This document shows positions 17,036 to 26,717 of a stretch of DNA of 64,000 bases, one piece after another; within the stretch, counting starts at the first letter, position 1, and each line of letters opens with the position of its first letter. The notes beneath the pieces are model-generated. The model worked only from the letters and a program-made list of their open reading frames with translations, was not told the origin of the DNA and did no database searches. A program made the position numbers and the translations under genes. The stretch is from an uncultured Paracoccaceae bacterium (GTDB taxonomy: Bacteria > Pseudomonadota > Alphaproteobacteria > Rhodobacterales > Rhodobacteraceae), in assembly GCA_947492825.1 (NCBI GenBank), contig CANLNT010000002.1, positions 566,501 to 630,500 on the forward strand, given 5' to 3'.

Positions 17036-17824
17036 ATGGGCATTGTTGACACCGCGAAACGCCAACTGAAGGCGCTGCAGGATCGCATGATCCCGCAGCG
17101 CGTGGTGTTTCATCATGTGCCCAAATGCGGTGGAACCTCTGCCGGGCGGGCGCTGCGCAAGCGGTATCTGCTGAGCCAGGCCACGGTGAAGCCCGAAGAG
17201 AGCTTTCGCGCGTTTGAGATGTTCACGGGCCGCACGGACCGAGAGGCGATGCTGGTCGATGTGTTGGATCTGCGCGAGCAGATGATGCTGTACCTGATGG
17301 CCGAGGATGTGCGGTGCGTGTCGCTGCATGTGCGGTTCAGCAAGACCGCACACGATCATTTCGCGGATCGCTACAAGTTCGTCACCTTGCTGCGCGAGCC
17401 GGTCGAGCGGTTCATTTCGCATTACAATTGGTCGTATCAGCGGGACGGGGCCTTTGGCCGGATTGATGAACCGTTGGAGGCGTTTCTGGACACACCCCGC
17501 GCGCGTCAAATGGGCGCGACCTATGGCGAGTATTTCAGCGCGCTGCCAGTTGGGTCCGATTTTGCCAGCGATGCAGCGGTCGCGGCGGCTGTTGCAAATT
17601 TGAAGAAGATGGATGTGGTCGGGCGGCTTGATGATTTGCCCGGATTTGAGACGCAGTTGAGGGGGACCTTGGCTGTCCGGATCAAGCTGGGCCACGAGAA
17701 CCGCAAAGGTGCCGCCAGACCTGCGCATGACACGACAATCACACCCGAACTGCGCGCACGGATCACCACACTTTGTGCGCCGGACATTTCCATTTGGAAG
17801 AGCGTCACGGGTGCCGAGTCTTGA
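17036..17824 (+). CDS. Sulfotransferase-family protein
   Basis: The protein has 262 residues from ATG 17036 (AGAGGG upstream); ATG 17012 and an upstream TTG lack a ribosome site. The PAPS 5'-phosphosulfate loop is FHHVPKCGGTSAGRALR near residue 25, and the 3'-phosphate-binding segment is LLREPVERFISHYNW. This Sulfotransfer_2-like pattern is seen in enzymes that sulfate polysaccharides. It overlaps the following flippase gene by 4 bases (TTGA), linking it to polysaccharide export. The acceptor is unknown. Confidence 0.8.
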   Translation: MGIVDTAKRQLKALQDRMIPQRVVFHHVPKCGGTSAGRALRKRYLLSQATVKPEESFRAFEMFTGRTDREAMLVDVLDLREQMMLYLMAEDVRCVSLHVRFSKTAHDHFADRYKFVTLLREPVERFISHYNWSYQRDGAFGRIDEPLEAFLDTPRARQMGATYGEYFSALPVGSDFASDAAVAAAVANLKKMDVVGRLDDLPGFETQLRGTLAVRIKLGHENRKGAARPAHDTTITPELRARITTLCAPDISIWKSVTGAES

Positions 17825-19107
17825 CGGCTGAACGCAAAGAGAAGGGGCTGCTTGGCGATATCAGCAGAACCCTGACGGGCAATCTGGTTTTTGCAGCAGC
17901 GCAGTGGTTCATCATCATTGTGGTGGCGCGTTTGGGATCGCCCGAGCAGGTGGGCTATGTGACGTTGGCCGCTGCCATTGTCACACCCATTTTCGCGCTG
18001 ACGGGATTGTCGCTGCGGGACGCAAGGTCAGTCGATGTGCGTGGCGGGCACAGTGATCATGATTATATGCTGCTGCGGATCATGATGAACACCACCGCCG
18101 TCTTATTGTCGGGCGTTGTGATCCTTGGCTTTTATGGCGACCGGCCCGGTGCGGTCGTTTTTGCCGCTCTGGGTCTGGTGCTGACCAAAGTGCCGCATAC
18201 GCAATCGCTTTTGCATTATGGCATCGCGCAGACGCGGGGGAGGTTCGATGTAATTGTCACCAGTCAGGTCTTGCGCGGGCTGCTTGGGGTGATGTGCTTT
18301 GGCGTCGTTTTTGCATTCACTGGCAGCGTCGGTGCCGGGTTTGTTGCGCAGTCCATCTGTTGGGCGGTTGTCCTGATTTTGGCCGAGCGGAGGCCGCTTG
18401 CCCGCGACGGGGTCGCCTTTGGGTTGGGGCGGATCGACTTGCCGAAGGTCCGGCGCGCGCTGGCGCTGATGGTTTGGATGTTGCCGTTGGCGATTGCGGG
18501 CGTCTTGCAGGTGGTTTCGCTTTATGTGCCGCGGTTGGTGCTGGCCGAATATGTGTCGTTTGAGGCGCTGGGCTTGTTCGGGGCCATTTACTATTTCCTG
18601 ACCGCCATTCAGACGGTGATCCGCAGCATCTCTCAGGCCTCGGTGTCGCGGATGGCCAAGGCCGAGGCATCTGGCAACCGGTCACGCTTTTGGCGGATCA
18701 CAGGGATTGTCTTGGCGGCAAACGCGGTGCTGGGGCTATTCATCATTGCCGGGGCTTATGCTGTCGGAGAATGGGTTGTCGCGGCGGTCTATGGGGCCGC
18801 TTATGTCGATCTGTTCCTAATCCTGATGGTGGCCGTTACCGCAGCGTTGCAGCTGATCATGGGTGTGACGCAATACACGATGCTTGCCAGCCATCACTTT
18901 TGGCTGCGGATGTGGGTCAATGGCATTTGCCTTGTTGCGGCGATTGGGTTGTCCTTTTTGTTCATCCCGGCGAGTGGCGTGACAGGTGCCGCTTGGGTGA
19001 TCCTTTGGGTATCCGTCATCCGGCTGGTGCTGGGGCTGGCGGTTCTGGGATGGTCGATGACCCGTCCTTCAACACCGCAATCAGGTGATGCAGATGCAAC
19101 GCCCTGA
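17821..19107 (+). CDS. Polysaccharide flippase, MOP/Wzx type (first)
   Basis: The protein is about 428 residues if it starts at TTG 17821, which overlaps the sulfotransferase stop; an in-frame ATG lies at 17773 inside that gene. It has 12-14 hydrophobic segments with the MOP pattern at the start (LTGNLVFAAAQWFIIIVVAR, LGSPEQVGYVTLAAAIVTP). Such proteins flip lipid-linked repeat units across the inner membrane. It is the first of two flippases in the window (see 44459), suggesting two polymers or two repeat units. Confidence 0.82.
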   Translation: MTAERKEKGLLGDISRTLTGNLVFAAAQWFIIIVVARLGSPEQVGYVTLAAAIVTPIFALTGLSLRDARSVDVRGGHSDHDYMLLRIMMNTTAVLLSGVVILGFYGDRPGAVVFAALGLVLTKVPHTQSLLHYGIAQTRGRFDVIVTSQVLRGLLGVMCFGVVFAFTGSVGAGFVAQSICWAVVLILAERRPLARDGVAFGLGRIDLPKVRRALALMVWMLPLAIAGVLQVVSLYVPRLVLAEYVSFEALGLFGAIYYFLTAIQTVIRSISQASVSRMAKAEASGNRSRFWRITGIVLAANAVLGLFIIAGAYAVGEWVVAAVYGAAYVDLFLILMVAVTAALQLIMGVTQYTMLASHHFWLRMWVNGICLVAAIGLSFLFIPASGVTGAAWVILWVSVIRLVLGLAVLGWSMTRPSTPQSGDADATP

Positions 19108-20014
19108 GCGGATGATCCTGGTGACGGGCGCGCCGCGCGGGGGTACCACACCAGTGGGTGATCTGTTGTCCCGGCTGTCGCGCGCACGGATGGTGTACGA
19201 GCCGATGGGACCAAACGGCGATCTGTCCGTGCCGCATAGCTTTGCATTTCCCAAAGAACCGGAGTTTGAGCTTGGCGCGTTTGTCGACAGATTGATGGGG
19301 CGCAAATTGCGGATGGGGCAAGCAAAACGGCGCGCGTCCAATAGCGCGAAGATGGCGCTCGTCTACAGGCTACTGGGGACGCAAGCGCAGCACAGTTATC
19401 GGCTGTTCCGATATGACCCGTTTGTGCGGACGCTGATCTGGAAGGACCCGTTTGCGACCTTTTGCGCTGAGCATGGTGCGGCGCACAACTACCAGACGGT
19501 GATGACGATCCGCCCACCATTGGCCCATGCTGCGAGCTTCAAACGGATAGGGTGGACGTCGCGCGTGGCAGAGGTATATCCGCGTTACGCTAAGCATTTC
19601 GGCCCATTGCCCGGGTTTGAGGAGCAGGTCGCAACCTACGGAGCAAGCCCGCTTGGTTCAGGTGCTTTGATGTGGCGGCTGATCCATGACCGCTTTGCCA
19701 AGATGCCAAAGGCGGACCGGCAGGCCCTCTACTTGCTGGATATGGAGGCTTTGGGTGCGGACGAGGTCAGCGGATACGATGAGGTATTCGGTTGGCTGGG
19801 CGTCAAGATGCCAGCGCGCGCGCGGGCGTTGATTGCGAAACGCGCGCAGGGGTCCGCGCAGCAAGATGCGCGGGCAGGACAGGTTCATGACTTTGAACGC
19901 AGTGCCAAGGCGACAAATGTCGCATGGAAGGGCATGCTGACCGAAGAAGAGATCGGCATCGTTAAAACGATCACCGGTGATCTTTGGGACCTGCTGCCGT
20001 GCGATAATCGCTAG
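19088..20014 (+). CDS. Sulfotransferase-family protein (second)
   Basis: The protein has 308 residues from ATG 19088 (GTG 19085 and ATG 19094 are alternatives). It overlaps the flippase gene by 20 bases. The phosphosulfate-binding loop is ILVTGAPRGGTTPVGDLLSR at the N-terminus. The rest is a diverged alpha/beta sulfotransferase fold without a clear 3'-phosphate motif, apart from VMTIRPPLAHAASFKRIGW. It is likely to modify the same surface glycan as its neighbours. It runs convergent to, and overlaps by 4 bases, the third sulfotransferase gene. Confidence 0.72.
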   Translation: MQMQRPERMILVTGAPRGGTTPVGDLLSRLSRARMVYEPMGPNGDLSVPHSFAFPKEPEFELGAFVDRLMGRKLRMGQAKRRASNSAKMALVYRLLGTQAQHSYRLFRYDPFVRTLIWKDPFATFCAEHGAAHNYQTVMTIRPPLAHAASFKRIGWTSRVAEVYPRYAKHFGPLPGFEEQVATYGASPLGSGALMWRLIHDRFAKMPKADRQALYLLDMEALGADEVSGYDEVFGWLGVKMPARARALIAKRAQGSAQQDARAGQVHDFERSAKATNVAWKGMLTEEEIGIVKTITGDLWDLLPCDNR

Positions 20015-20916
20015 CGATCAGACCAGCGGGACAAGTCAAGATCAAAGGCCTTGGCCAACTGTGCGTTGGCGGCTTCAAAGTCGCGGCGCAGCTGGGCCAA
20101 TGCGTGATCATCCGCATCGGATGCCGCATCTGGTGCGCGGGTGTTCAGCCGCCGATAAAGGCCGCGCAAGGCGTTGTAGGCCGCACCTTTGGGCAGGCGG
20201 TTGCGGATGGCGATGTTAAGAGATTGCAGCCCGCGCGAGCGAGGCGCGTAAGTTTCATTGGCTCGCGGGAATGCGTAGTCGTCAAAGAATGACGGTTCGA
20301 TTTCAAGCCATGCGCAGATTGATTTCAGGAACGCCGATTGATCGGCCAACAGATCATCAAACAGCATGAGCTTCATCCGCGCTGACCCGATTGCCGTTTG
20401 CCATGCCCTGAGGTGGTCCACGTAGGCGGCGTTGATCAGGCAGTCGCGGGCCAGTTCATTGCCTTTGAAGTCATGCGTACCAGCGCGGCAGGCTGCGAGG
20501 AACGCGGAGAAGGTCATGTCGCTTGGGATCCAGTCCCAATTGTTCTGGAAGTAGCGAAAGAGCGAGTAAATCTGGTCGGCCGGTTCGCGCAGTATGAACA
20601 GCACTTTGGGCGCGCCGGGCATGTCTGCCAAGGTTCTGCGGGCGGTGTCGCTGTAGATGTAGCCGGGGGTGGATTCCATGACGATCCGGGCCTGACCGGC
20701 AGGCGGAAAATGTGCGGCATAACCTGCAAGCCCGCCGCTAATGTGGCTGTCGGGACGGTGCATATGCGTGCCGGGGTCGACAAGAAAATAGGTTTCTTTC
20801 TCGATTGAGCCGACGCAGTCGGGATGATCGGCAAGCCAGCCGTGGACAGAACTGGTGCCGGCCTTGGGGACCCCGGCGATCAGGAAGTTCGGGAGAACGG
20901 GCTGCGGATCAGTCAT
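20011..20916 (-). CDS. Sulfotransferase domain protein (third)
   Basis: The protein has 301 residues from ATG 20916 (the frame is open upstream to TTG 20937). The Sulfotransfer_1 motifs are clear: FLIAGVPKAGTSSVHGWLAD at the N-terminus and KVLFILREPADQIYSLFRYF for 3'-phosphate binding. It overlaps the end of the metallophosphoesterase gene by 8 bases, so the two form a minus-strand operon. Release of 3'-phosphoadenosine 5'-phosphate by sulfotransferases needs a phosphatase, which makes the pairing interesting. Confidence 0.85.
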   Translation of the reverse strand: MTDPQPVLPNFLIAGVPKAGTSSVHGWLADHPDCVGSIEKETYFLVDPGTHMHRPDSHISGGLAGYAAHFPPAGQARIVMESTPGYIYSDTARRTLADMPGAPKVLFILREPADQIYSLFRYFQNNWDWIPSDMTFSAFLAACRAGTHDFKGNELARDCLINAAYVDHLRAWQTAIGSARMKLMLFDDLLADQSAFLKSICAWLEIEPSFFDDYAFPRANETYAPRSRGLQSLNIAIRNRLPKGAAYNALRGLYRRLNTRAPDAASDADDHALAQLRRDFEAANAQLAKAFDLDLSRWSDR

Positions 20917-21652
20917 CGTGGCGATCAACCTCGACAAAGGTGCAGCCTTGGGGCGTCAGATGTGCCGCGGTCAAACGTCCGGTGGCATAGGCGCCGGTGT
21001 CAATGGCGATGCGCCCGTTGCGCGCCTCAGGGATGTTGACGATCGTGTGGCCGTGAAGGACCCACAAGCCATCGTCGCGTTTGCGTCTGGCAAAGTCGGG
21101 GTGGCCCCAGATCAGTACCTTGTCGTCCTGATCGGCGGGGGCAAGGGCGGGGTCCGCGCCTGCATGAGTAATCATGACGTTGCCGCGCAAGGTCTGGCAC
21201 GGCAGATCGCGCAGCCAGTCAATCAGAGCGGTGCCCATGGCGGTGCGCAATGCCTCTGATAGCCGCGTCAGCTGATCGGGGTCGTCGGTTTCCGCGCCAC
21301 CTGTGACGCCAAAGCTGGCAAGGGTTTGCAGACCGCCAAAGCGCAGCCAGCGGTTTGCCGGACCAATGGGATTGTCCAGAAACTTGAGCATCATCGCCTC
21401 GTGGTTGCCCATCAGGCAAGTGATGTCAGGGCGTGCCTGCAAAAGCGCAAGGACGTCGGCAGAGTGGTCGCCGCGATCCACGTAGTCGCCGACGCAGATC
21501 AGGTCAGCGTCAGGGGGCGCGCGATCAAGGATCTTTGCCAGCAGATCCGCGCAGCCATGCACATCCCCGATCACAAAGCAGGGTGGGTCCACGGAAATCG
21601 GGACTGTGCGGTTGGACTGGCGGGCCGGCCATAGACGTTTCATAAGGCGCAT
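20909..21652 (-). CDS. Calcineurin-like metallophosphoesterase
   Basis: The protein has about 247 residues from ATG 21652 (ATG 21643 is also possible; the frame is open far upstream but without family sequence). All the di-metal motifs are present in order: FVIGDVHGC, VGDYVDRGDHS, LMGNHEAMML, VMITHAGAD and WVLHGHTIV. It belongs to the PrpA/ApaH-like branch (protein phosphatase or dinucleotide hydrolase). The substrate is not evident. Its operon partner is a sulfotransferase, and the divergent neighbour is yjbH. Confidence 0.85.
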   Translation of the reverse strand: MRLMKRLWPARQSNRTVPISVDPPCFVIGDVHGCADLLAKILDRAPPDADLICVGDYVDRGDHSADVLALLQARPDITCLMGNHEAMMLKFLDNPIGPANRWLRFGGLQTLASFGVTGGAETDDPDQLTRLSEALRTAMGTALIDWLRDLPCQTLRGNVMITHAGADPALAPADQDDKVLIWGHPDFARRKRDDGLWVLHGHTIVNIPEARNGRIAIDTGAYATGRLTAAHLTPQGCTFVEVDRHDD

Positions 21653-21786
21653 GTGGGGTCCGCACGAAAATTGAACTTGTTGCCATTGTGGCGCAATTTC
21701 CAGCCGAGTGAAACGGGTGGCGGCAGAAATGGGCAGACCTGTCTGACAGGCGTGGTAAGCAGTGCTGGCAGCGACGTGGGGGCAGT

Positions 21787-23859
21787 ATGATCGCGCAAGC
21801 GACACATCGGATTTGGCCTGTTTTGGCAGTGCTTGGTGCGGCTTCGCCTGTGGCGGCTGACACCTTGTCTTTTTATGGCACGCCCGGCCTGATCGACATG
21901 CCAAACGCCTATGTGCTGAACGACGGAGAGGTGGCACTCACCACTGCGGGGTTTGGGGACACGCTGCGCAATACACTGGCGTTTCAGATCACGCCGCGCC
22001 TGCAGGGTGTTTTCCGCTATAGCTATATCCGTGGATTCAACTTTGGCGGTGAGGACCGGTTCGACCGGAGTTTCGATCTGAGCTATCAGATCAGCCGCGA
22101 AACCGCGCGCTGGCCTGCGATTGCAGTAGGGTTGCGGGACTTTGGCGGGACGGGCGTTTTCAGCAGCGAATACCTTGTGGCGACCAAGGCGATCTCGCCC
22201 GACATCACGGTCACCGGCGGTCTGGGCTGGGGGCGGCTTGCGGGGCGTAACAGCTTTGCATCGCCCTTTGGCGGGATTGATGCGCGGTTTGATACCCGTC
22301 CTGACGCTGCCGCAGGCGGGATTGCAACAACCGGCCAGGTGGATTTCGGCGCGTGGTTTCGCGGTGATGTATCACCCTTTGCGGGCATCAGCTGGGATGT
22401 GACGGATCAGTTGACGTTTGTGGCTGAGTATTCGCCGGACCTTTACACCAAGGAAGAAGAGCGCGGATTGGGCCGCGTGGCATCGCCGTTGAACTTTGGC
22501 GCGCAATACGCGTTCGATAACGGCGTGACGATTGGGGCCTATTCGCTTTATGGCCGCGACGTTGGCCTGTCGCTAAGCTATGTGTTTGACCCCGCCAAGC
22601 CCGCGATTCCCGGCGGGCGTGGGGATGCGCCACCGGCCTTGGCCCCGCGCGCTAAAGGGATGGCCGATGGGGTGCCGACATTGCGGTCTGCGTTGGCGGC
22701 ACAGGGAGTGACGCTGGAAAATTTTGCGATTGTTGGAAACACGGCTCAGGTACGTGTGGTCAATACTCGCTACGGCGCGGCGGCGCAGGCGCTGGGCCGC
22801 ACAGCGCGGGTTCTGGCAAACCGGGTTGACCCGGAGGTTGCGCAGTTTGAGGTCACTTTCGTCAATAGTGGCCTGCCGATCAGCACTGTCACCTTGCAGC
22901 GCAGCGATCTGGAAGAGCTTGAATTCAGCCCTGACAGCAGTTGGCGGTCACTGGCCCGCGCGCAGATCACCGATGCTTACGCAATGGATCGCGCCGGAGA
23001 GCTTGCCGGGCTTTATCCGGGGCGCAATCTGGGCTGGGGGACCTATTTTACACCATCGCTTTTTGATCCTGATAACCCGTTTCGGTTTGAAACCGGGTTG
23101 AAGCTGACAGGGTTCTACGCGCCGCGTCCGGGTTTGGTGTTCTCTGGCGAGGTGCGTCAGCCGCTTTACAGCACGATTGACGAGTCAACCCGGCTGTCCG
23201 ATTCCGTTTTGCCCAAAGTCAGGTCAGATGCAGTCCGATACTTTAGTGGTGACAATGCGCGGTTGACGCGGTTGACCGGAACCTATCTGGCGCATCCGCA
23301 AAAGGACGTGTTTGCCCGGATCACAGCAGGCTATCTGGAGCAGATGTTTGGCGGCGTCTCAGCCGAGGTGCTGTGGTATCCGATCGACAGCCGTTTGGCG
23401 CTGGGGGGCGAGGTCAACTATGCCCGCCAGCGTGACTTTGACGGTGGATTTGGGTTTCAGGACTATGACGTTCTGACCGGTCATGCCTCTGCCTATTATG
23501 ACTTTGGCAACGGGTATTATGGGCAGGTCGATGCCGGGCGATACCTTGCAGGGGATTGGGGTGCGACCGTTACGCTTGACCGCGCGTTCAACAACGGCGT
23601 GCGGATTGGGGCGTTCTTTACGTTGACCGATGTGTCGTTCGAAGAGTTCGGCGAAGGGTCATTTGACAAGGGCATTCGGGTCACCGTGCCGGTAAGCTGG
23701 TTTACCGGGCAGCCGACCCAGCGCAGCATCTCGCAGACGATCCGGCCTGTTTTGCGTGATGGAGGTGCGCGGTTGGATGTTGGCACCCGGCTATATGACG
23801 CGACGCGCGCATCGCGCGGTGCAGAGCTGTCAGACAGTTGGGGGTTATTCTGGCGATGA
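21787..23859 (+). CDS. yjbH: YjbH-family outer-membrane EPS protein
   Basis: The protein has 690 residues with an N-terminal signal peptide (about 24 residues, ending SPVAADT). It then has the YjbH (DUF940) signature SFYGTPGLIDMPNAYVLNDG and long amphipathic strands to the C-terminal GLFWR. E. coli YjbH/GfcD is an outer-membrane protein of an EPS/group-4 capsule system. Here it heads an operon with yjbF and a Wza homologue, as in yjb/gfc operons but without a recognisable YjbG. It probably forms an outer-membrane exit or secretion accessory. Confidence 0.9.
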   Translation: MIAQATHRIWPVLAVLGAASPVAADTLSFYGTPGLIDMPNAYVLNDGEVALTTAGFGDTLRNTLAFQITPRLQGVFRYSYIRGFNFGGEDRFDRSFDLSYQISRETARWPAIAVGLRDFGGTGVFSSEYLVATKAISPDITVTGGLGWGRLAGRNSFASPFGGIDARFDTRPDAAAGGIATTGQVDFGAWFRGDVSPFAGISWDVTDQLTFVAEYSPDLYTKEEERGLGRVASPLNFGAQYAFDNGVTIGAYSLYGRDVGLSLSYVFDPAKPAIPGGRGDAPPALAPRAKGMADGVPTLRSALAAQGVTLENFAIVGNTAQVRVVNTRYGAAAQALGRTARVLANRVDPEVAQFEVTFVNSGLPISTVTLQRSDLEELEFSPDSSWRSLARAQITDAYAMDRAGELAGLYPGRNLGWGTYFTPSLFDPDNPFRFETGLKLTGFYAPRPGLVFSGEVRQPLYSTIDESTRLSDSVLPKVRSDAVRYFSGDNARLTRLTGTYLAHPQKDVFARITAGYLEQMFGGVSAEVLWYPIDSRLALGGEVNYARQRDFDGGFGFQDYDVLTGHASAYYDFGNGYYGQVDAGRYLAGDWGATVTLDRAFNNGVRIGAFFTLTDVSFEEFGEGSFDKGIRVTVPVSWFTGQPTQRSISQTIRPVLRDGGARLDVGTRLYDATRASRGAELSDSWGLFWR

Positions 23860-24455
23860 TCAGGAGAACTCTACTTTGGATTGGTCTTTCCGCTTTGACG
23901 GCCTGCGGCGCGCTGCCGCTGCCGGGACGGGCGCCGGCGGTTGATCCCGGCTTTGCGGCGTTGGCCCAAGCGGGTGCGCCACGTTTGCAGGTTGGACTGT
24001 TGTCGCAGCGCGCAGGTACCGTTGTGGTGCGCGACACTGTGCGGGACGGCTATGCAACATGGGTGTCGCAAGATGGTGCCAGTCTGACCCTGAACCGCGG
24101 GATGCTGGTGGCAACACGCGGTTTGGGCGGCGATATGCTGGGGTCTGATGTGTCTGAGCCTCTGGCGATTGTATTGCAGCGCAGCCCCGGTCGGGTGACC
24201 CGCTTTCACACGTTTCTGGATGGCGAGAACCGGCCCGTACGCCGCGCCTATATCTGTGACATTGAAGATCGCGGCCCACGCGAGCTGACTTTTGGCGCAG
24301 CGACGCTTCAGACCCGGTTGATCGGCGAGGACTGTGCGAGCCAGGACCAGACCTTTTTGAACCTCTACTGGATTGATGGCACAGGCCAGATCGTGCAGTC
24401 CCGCCAATGGGCTGGTGACTTTGCAGGTATCCTGACATTCCGTATTGTGCCATGA
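23856..24455 (+). CDS. yjbF: YjbF/GfcB-family lipoprotein
   Basis: The protein has 199 residues from ATG 23856, which overlaps the yjbH stop (ATGA). The lipobox is SALTACGALP with Cys near residue 17. The mature part fits the YjbF family (TWVSQDGASLTLNRGMLVAT, RGLGGDMLGSD). It is an outer-membrane-anchored partner of YjbH in EPS secretion. Translational coupling supports joint function. Confidence 0.88.
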   Translation: MIRRTLLWIGLSALTACGALPLPGRAPAVDPGFAALAQAGAPRLQVGLLSQRAGTVVVRDTVRDGYATWVSQDGASLTLNRGMLVATRGLGGDMLGSDVSEPLAIVLQRSPGRVTRFHTFLDGENRPVRRAYICDIEDRGPRELTFGAATLQTRLIGEDCASQDQTFLNLYWIDGTGQIVQSRQWAGDFAGILTFRIVP

Positions 24456-24479
24456 GACCACACCCGAAGGAGACGACGC

Positions 24480-25832
24480 GTGCGTAAACTGATGATGATC
24501 TGCTGTGTCGCGGCACTGGCAAGTTGCGGTGTGGCCTATAACAGCCCTGCGATTAATGCGGGGGATGCGCAGGTGCGGGTCGCCCTGTTGACGGGTGAAA
24601 GCGTGCTGATTGCGAACAGCGCGCCTTACCGGCCCCGCACATTGCCTGCGATCTTTTCGGGCACTGCCGGAGGCGGTTCGGGTCTGCGCGGTGCAGGTGC
24701 GTTACCAGCGCCGGTGCTGGATGATCCTGCACGACCCGGCGCGTTGGAACTGCGGGTACCGCCTGCGGTTGATCCGGGGCCTTACCAGATTGGCGTCGGT
24801 GACGTTGTGCTGCTGGCGGTGCCGCGTGTGGGCAATACTGTTGAGGAATTGTCCGGCCTGCTGGCCGCGCAAAACGCGCGTCAGGGCTATACTGTTCAGG
24901 ACGACGGGTCGATCAACATCCCTGATGTCGGGCGGGTGCGCCTGTCCGGTCTGACCATTGACGAGGCCGAGGCGGAGTTGTTCCAGCGTTTGGTCGAAAA
25001 CCAGATCGACCCAACTTTTAGCCTTGAGATTGCGGAATTCAATTCACGCAAAGTGTCTGTTGGCGGCGCAGTGTCGAACCCGACGGTGGTGCCGATTGCG
25101 CTGACGCCGGTTCTGTTGGATCAAGTGCTGTCACTTGCGGGCGGCATCACGGTCGAGGATCAGGATTTCGCCTCTGTCCGGCTGTATCGGGATGGGACGC
25201 TATATCAGATTCCATTGAACAACCTGTTCAGTGATCCGCGCCTGCGCAATATCCGGCTGGTGGCCGGGGATGCGGTCTTTGTTGATACGGCGTTCGAGCT
25301 GTCACAGGCGCAGGCCTATTTTGAGCAACAGATCACCTTGGCCCAATTGCGCCAGCAGTCACGGGTGTCAGCGCTGAACGAGTTGACGCAAGAGGTGGCT
25401 TTGCGACGCGCCAATCTGAATGAAGCGCGCGATAATTTCCGCACCCGCACCGATTTGGGGGCAGTTGACCGCGACTATGTCTATCTGTCTGGCGAAGTGG
25501 GTCAGCAGACGCGCTATGCCCTTCCTTACGAGCAGCAGGCGACCTTGGCTGATGCGCTGTTTGATGGCGGCGAAGGGATTCCGCTAAAAACCGGCGATGT
25601 CAGCCAGATTTACGTGTTGCGCGCCTCGCCCGATCCGCGTGAGTTTGGCGCGGTAACGGCTTGGCAGTTGGATGCGCGTAATGCGGCGAATTTCACGCTT
25701 GCGACCCGGTTCGAGTTGCGCCCCGACGATGTGATTTTTGTGGCCGAGCAACCTGTGACTCGGTGGAACCGCGTCATCCAGCAAATCACACCCTCATTAC
25801 TGAACACCACAGTTTCGGCGGCAACGAATTAA
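24480..25832 (+). CDS. Polysaccharide export lipoprotein, Wza/GfcE type
   Basis: The protein has 450 residues from GTG 24480, 24 bases after yjbF with AAGGAGA upstream. The lipobox is VAALASCGVAYN. The Poly_export domain starts about residue 100 (GPYQIGVGDVVLLAVPRVG; DDGSINIPDVGRVRLSGLTI), followed by SLBB domains (VGGAVSNPTVVPIA, YVYLSGEVGQQTRYALP). The C-terminal region holds a charged helix near 280-325. This is the full-length outer-membrane exit channel of a Wzy-type or ABC-type export pathway and the second Wza homologue in the window. Confidence 0.92.
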   Translation: MRKLMMICCVAALASCGVAYNSPAINAGDAQVRVALLTGESVLIANSAPYRPRTLPAIFSGTAGGGSGLRGAGALPAPVLDDPARPGALELRVPPAVDPGPYQIGVGDVVLLAVPRVGNTVEELSGLLAAQNARQGYTVQDDGSINIPDVGRVRLSGLTIDEAEAELFQRLVENQIDPTFSLEIAEFNSRKVSVGGAVSNPTVVPIALTPVLLDQVLSLAGGITVEDQDFASVRLYRDGTLYQIPLNNLFSDPRLRNIRLVAGDAVFVDTAFELSQAQAYFEQQITLAQLRQQSRVSALNELTQEVALRRANLNEARDNFRTRTDLGAVDRDYVYLSGEVGQQTRYALPYEQQATLADALFDGGEGIPLKTGDVSQIYVLRASPDPREFGAVTAWQLDARNAANFTLATRFELRPDDVIFVAEQPVTRWNRVIQQITPSLLNTTVSAATN

Positions 25833-25897
25833 CGACCTGCAGAGGCGATGGGTTGTTGTGACCCCCAATTTCATGCTTACAGGCGGGCAAAGCATTA

Positions 25898-26716
25898 GTG
25901 ACGGATAGCGATTTGACCAACGCCGAGCCCAAGACGAACCGCGCCGCCGGTGTGACCAATGCCGAAAAGCGGCAGCTGCTGAACGTCTTTGTTCACGACC
26001 TGACGATGGACGAGGTCGTCGCCGATTTTGATCAGGGTCTGATGCTGACCCTGCATAGCGATATGTTGATCAAGCTCCAGCGCGACCGGTCGTTTTATGA
26101 TGCGTTTCAGCAGTTTGATCTGATCACCTGCGACAGTCAGATCCTGTATGCAGCGCTGAAACTGATGGGCACGCCTGTGCGCGAACGTGTGTCGGGATCA
26201 GACTACTTTCCGCGGTTCTACATGCACCACAAAGACAACCCGGATGTGACCGTATTCCTGCTGGGTGGACTGCCGGGGGTGGCTGACAAGGCGGCGGCGC
26301 GGATCAATGGCAAGGTCGGGCGCGAGATCATCGCGGGCACCTATGCGCCGCCATTTGATTTTGATGGCAAGCCCGAAGAAATCGACAGGATCGCAGAGAC
26401 GGTCAATGCCTCGGGTGCGACGGCGTTGCTGGTGGGTCTGGGCGGCGGGCGTCAGGAAAAGTTCATCGTGGCCTATCGCGACCGGTTTCCAAAAGTGAAG
26501 CTGTTTTTGCCACTGGGCGGGACCATCGACTATGAGGCCGAAACGCTGAAGCGCCCTGCCCCTTGGGTGACGAACGTTGGGCTGGAATGGTTTTATCGCG
26601 TGATCAAAGAGCCGCGCCAGCGCTGGCGACGGTATTTCGTCGAGCAACCGCCGGTGATCTGGTTGCTGATCAAGCAAAAGCTGGGGCGCTATTCAAACCC
26701 GTTTGGGAACGGTTAG
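25898..26716 (+). CDS. WecG/TagA/CpsF-family glycosyltransferase (GT26)
   Basis: The protein has 272 residues from GTG 25898. GT26 motifs are present: LITCDSQILYAALKLMG (replacing the usual NADG), VFLLGGLPGVADKAA, ALLVGLGGGRQEKFI, and the C-terminal membrane-binding segment NVGLEWFYRVIKEPRQRWRR. Members transfer N-acetylmannosaminuronic acid or related sugars to lipid-linked intermediates. It is the first transferase after the export genes in the yjbH operon. Confidence 0.9.
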   Translation: MTDSDLTNAEPKTNRAAGVTNAEKRQLLNVFVHDLTMDEVVADFDQGLMLTLHSDMLIKLQRDRSFYDAFQQFDLITCDSQILYAALKLMGTPVRERVSGSDYFPRFYMHHKDNPDVTVFLLGGLPGVADKAAARINGKVGREIIAGTYAPPFDFDGKPEEIDRIAETVNASGATALLVGLGGGRQEKFIVAYRDRFPKVKLFLPLGGTIDYEAETLKRPAPWVTNVGLEWFYRVIKEPRQRWRRYFVEQPPVIWLLIKQKLGRYSNPFGNG

Positions 26717-26717
26717 C

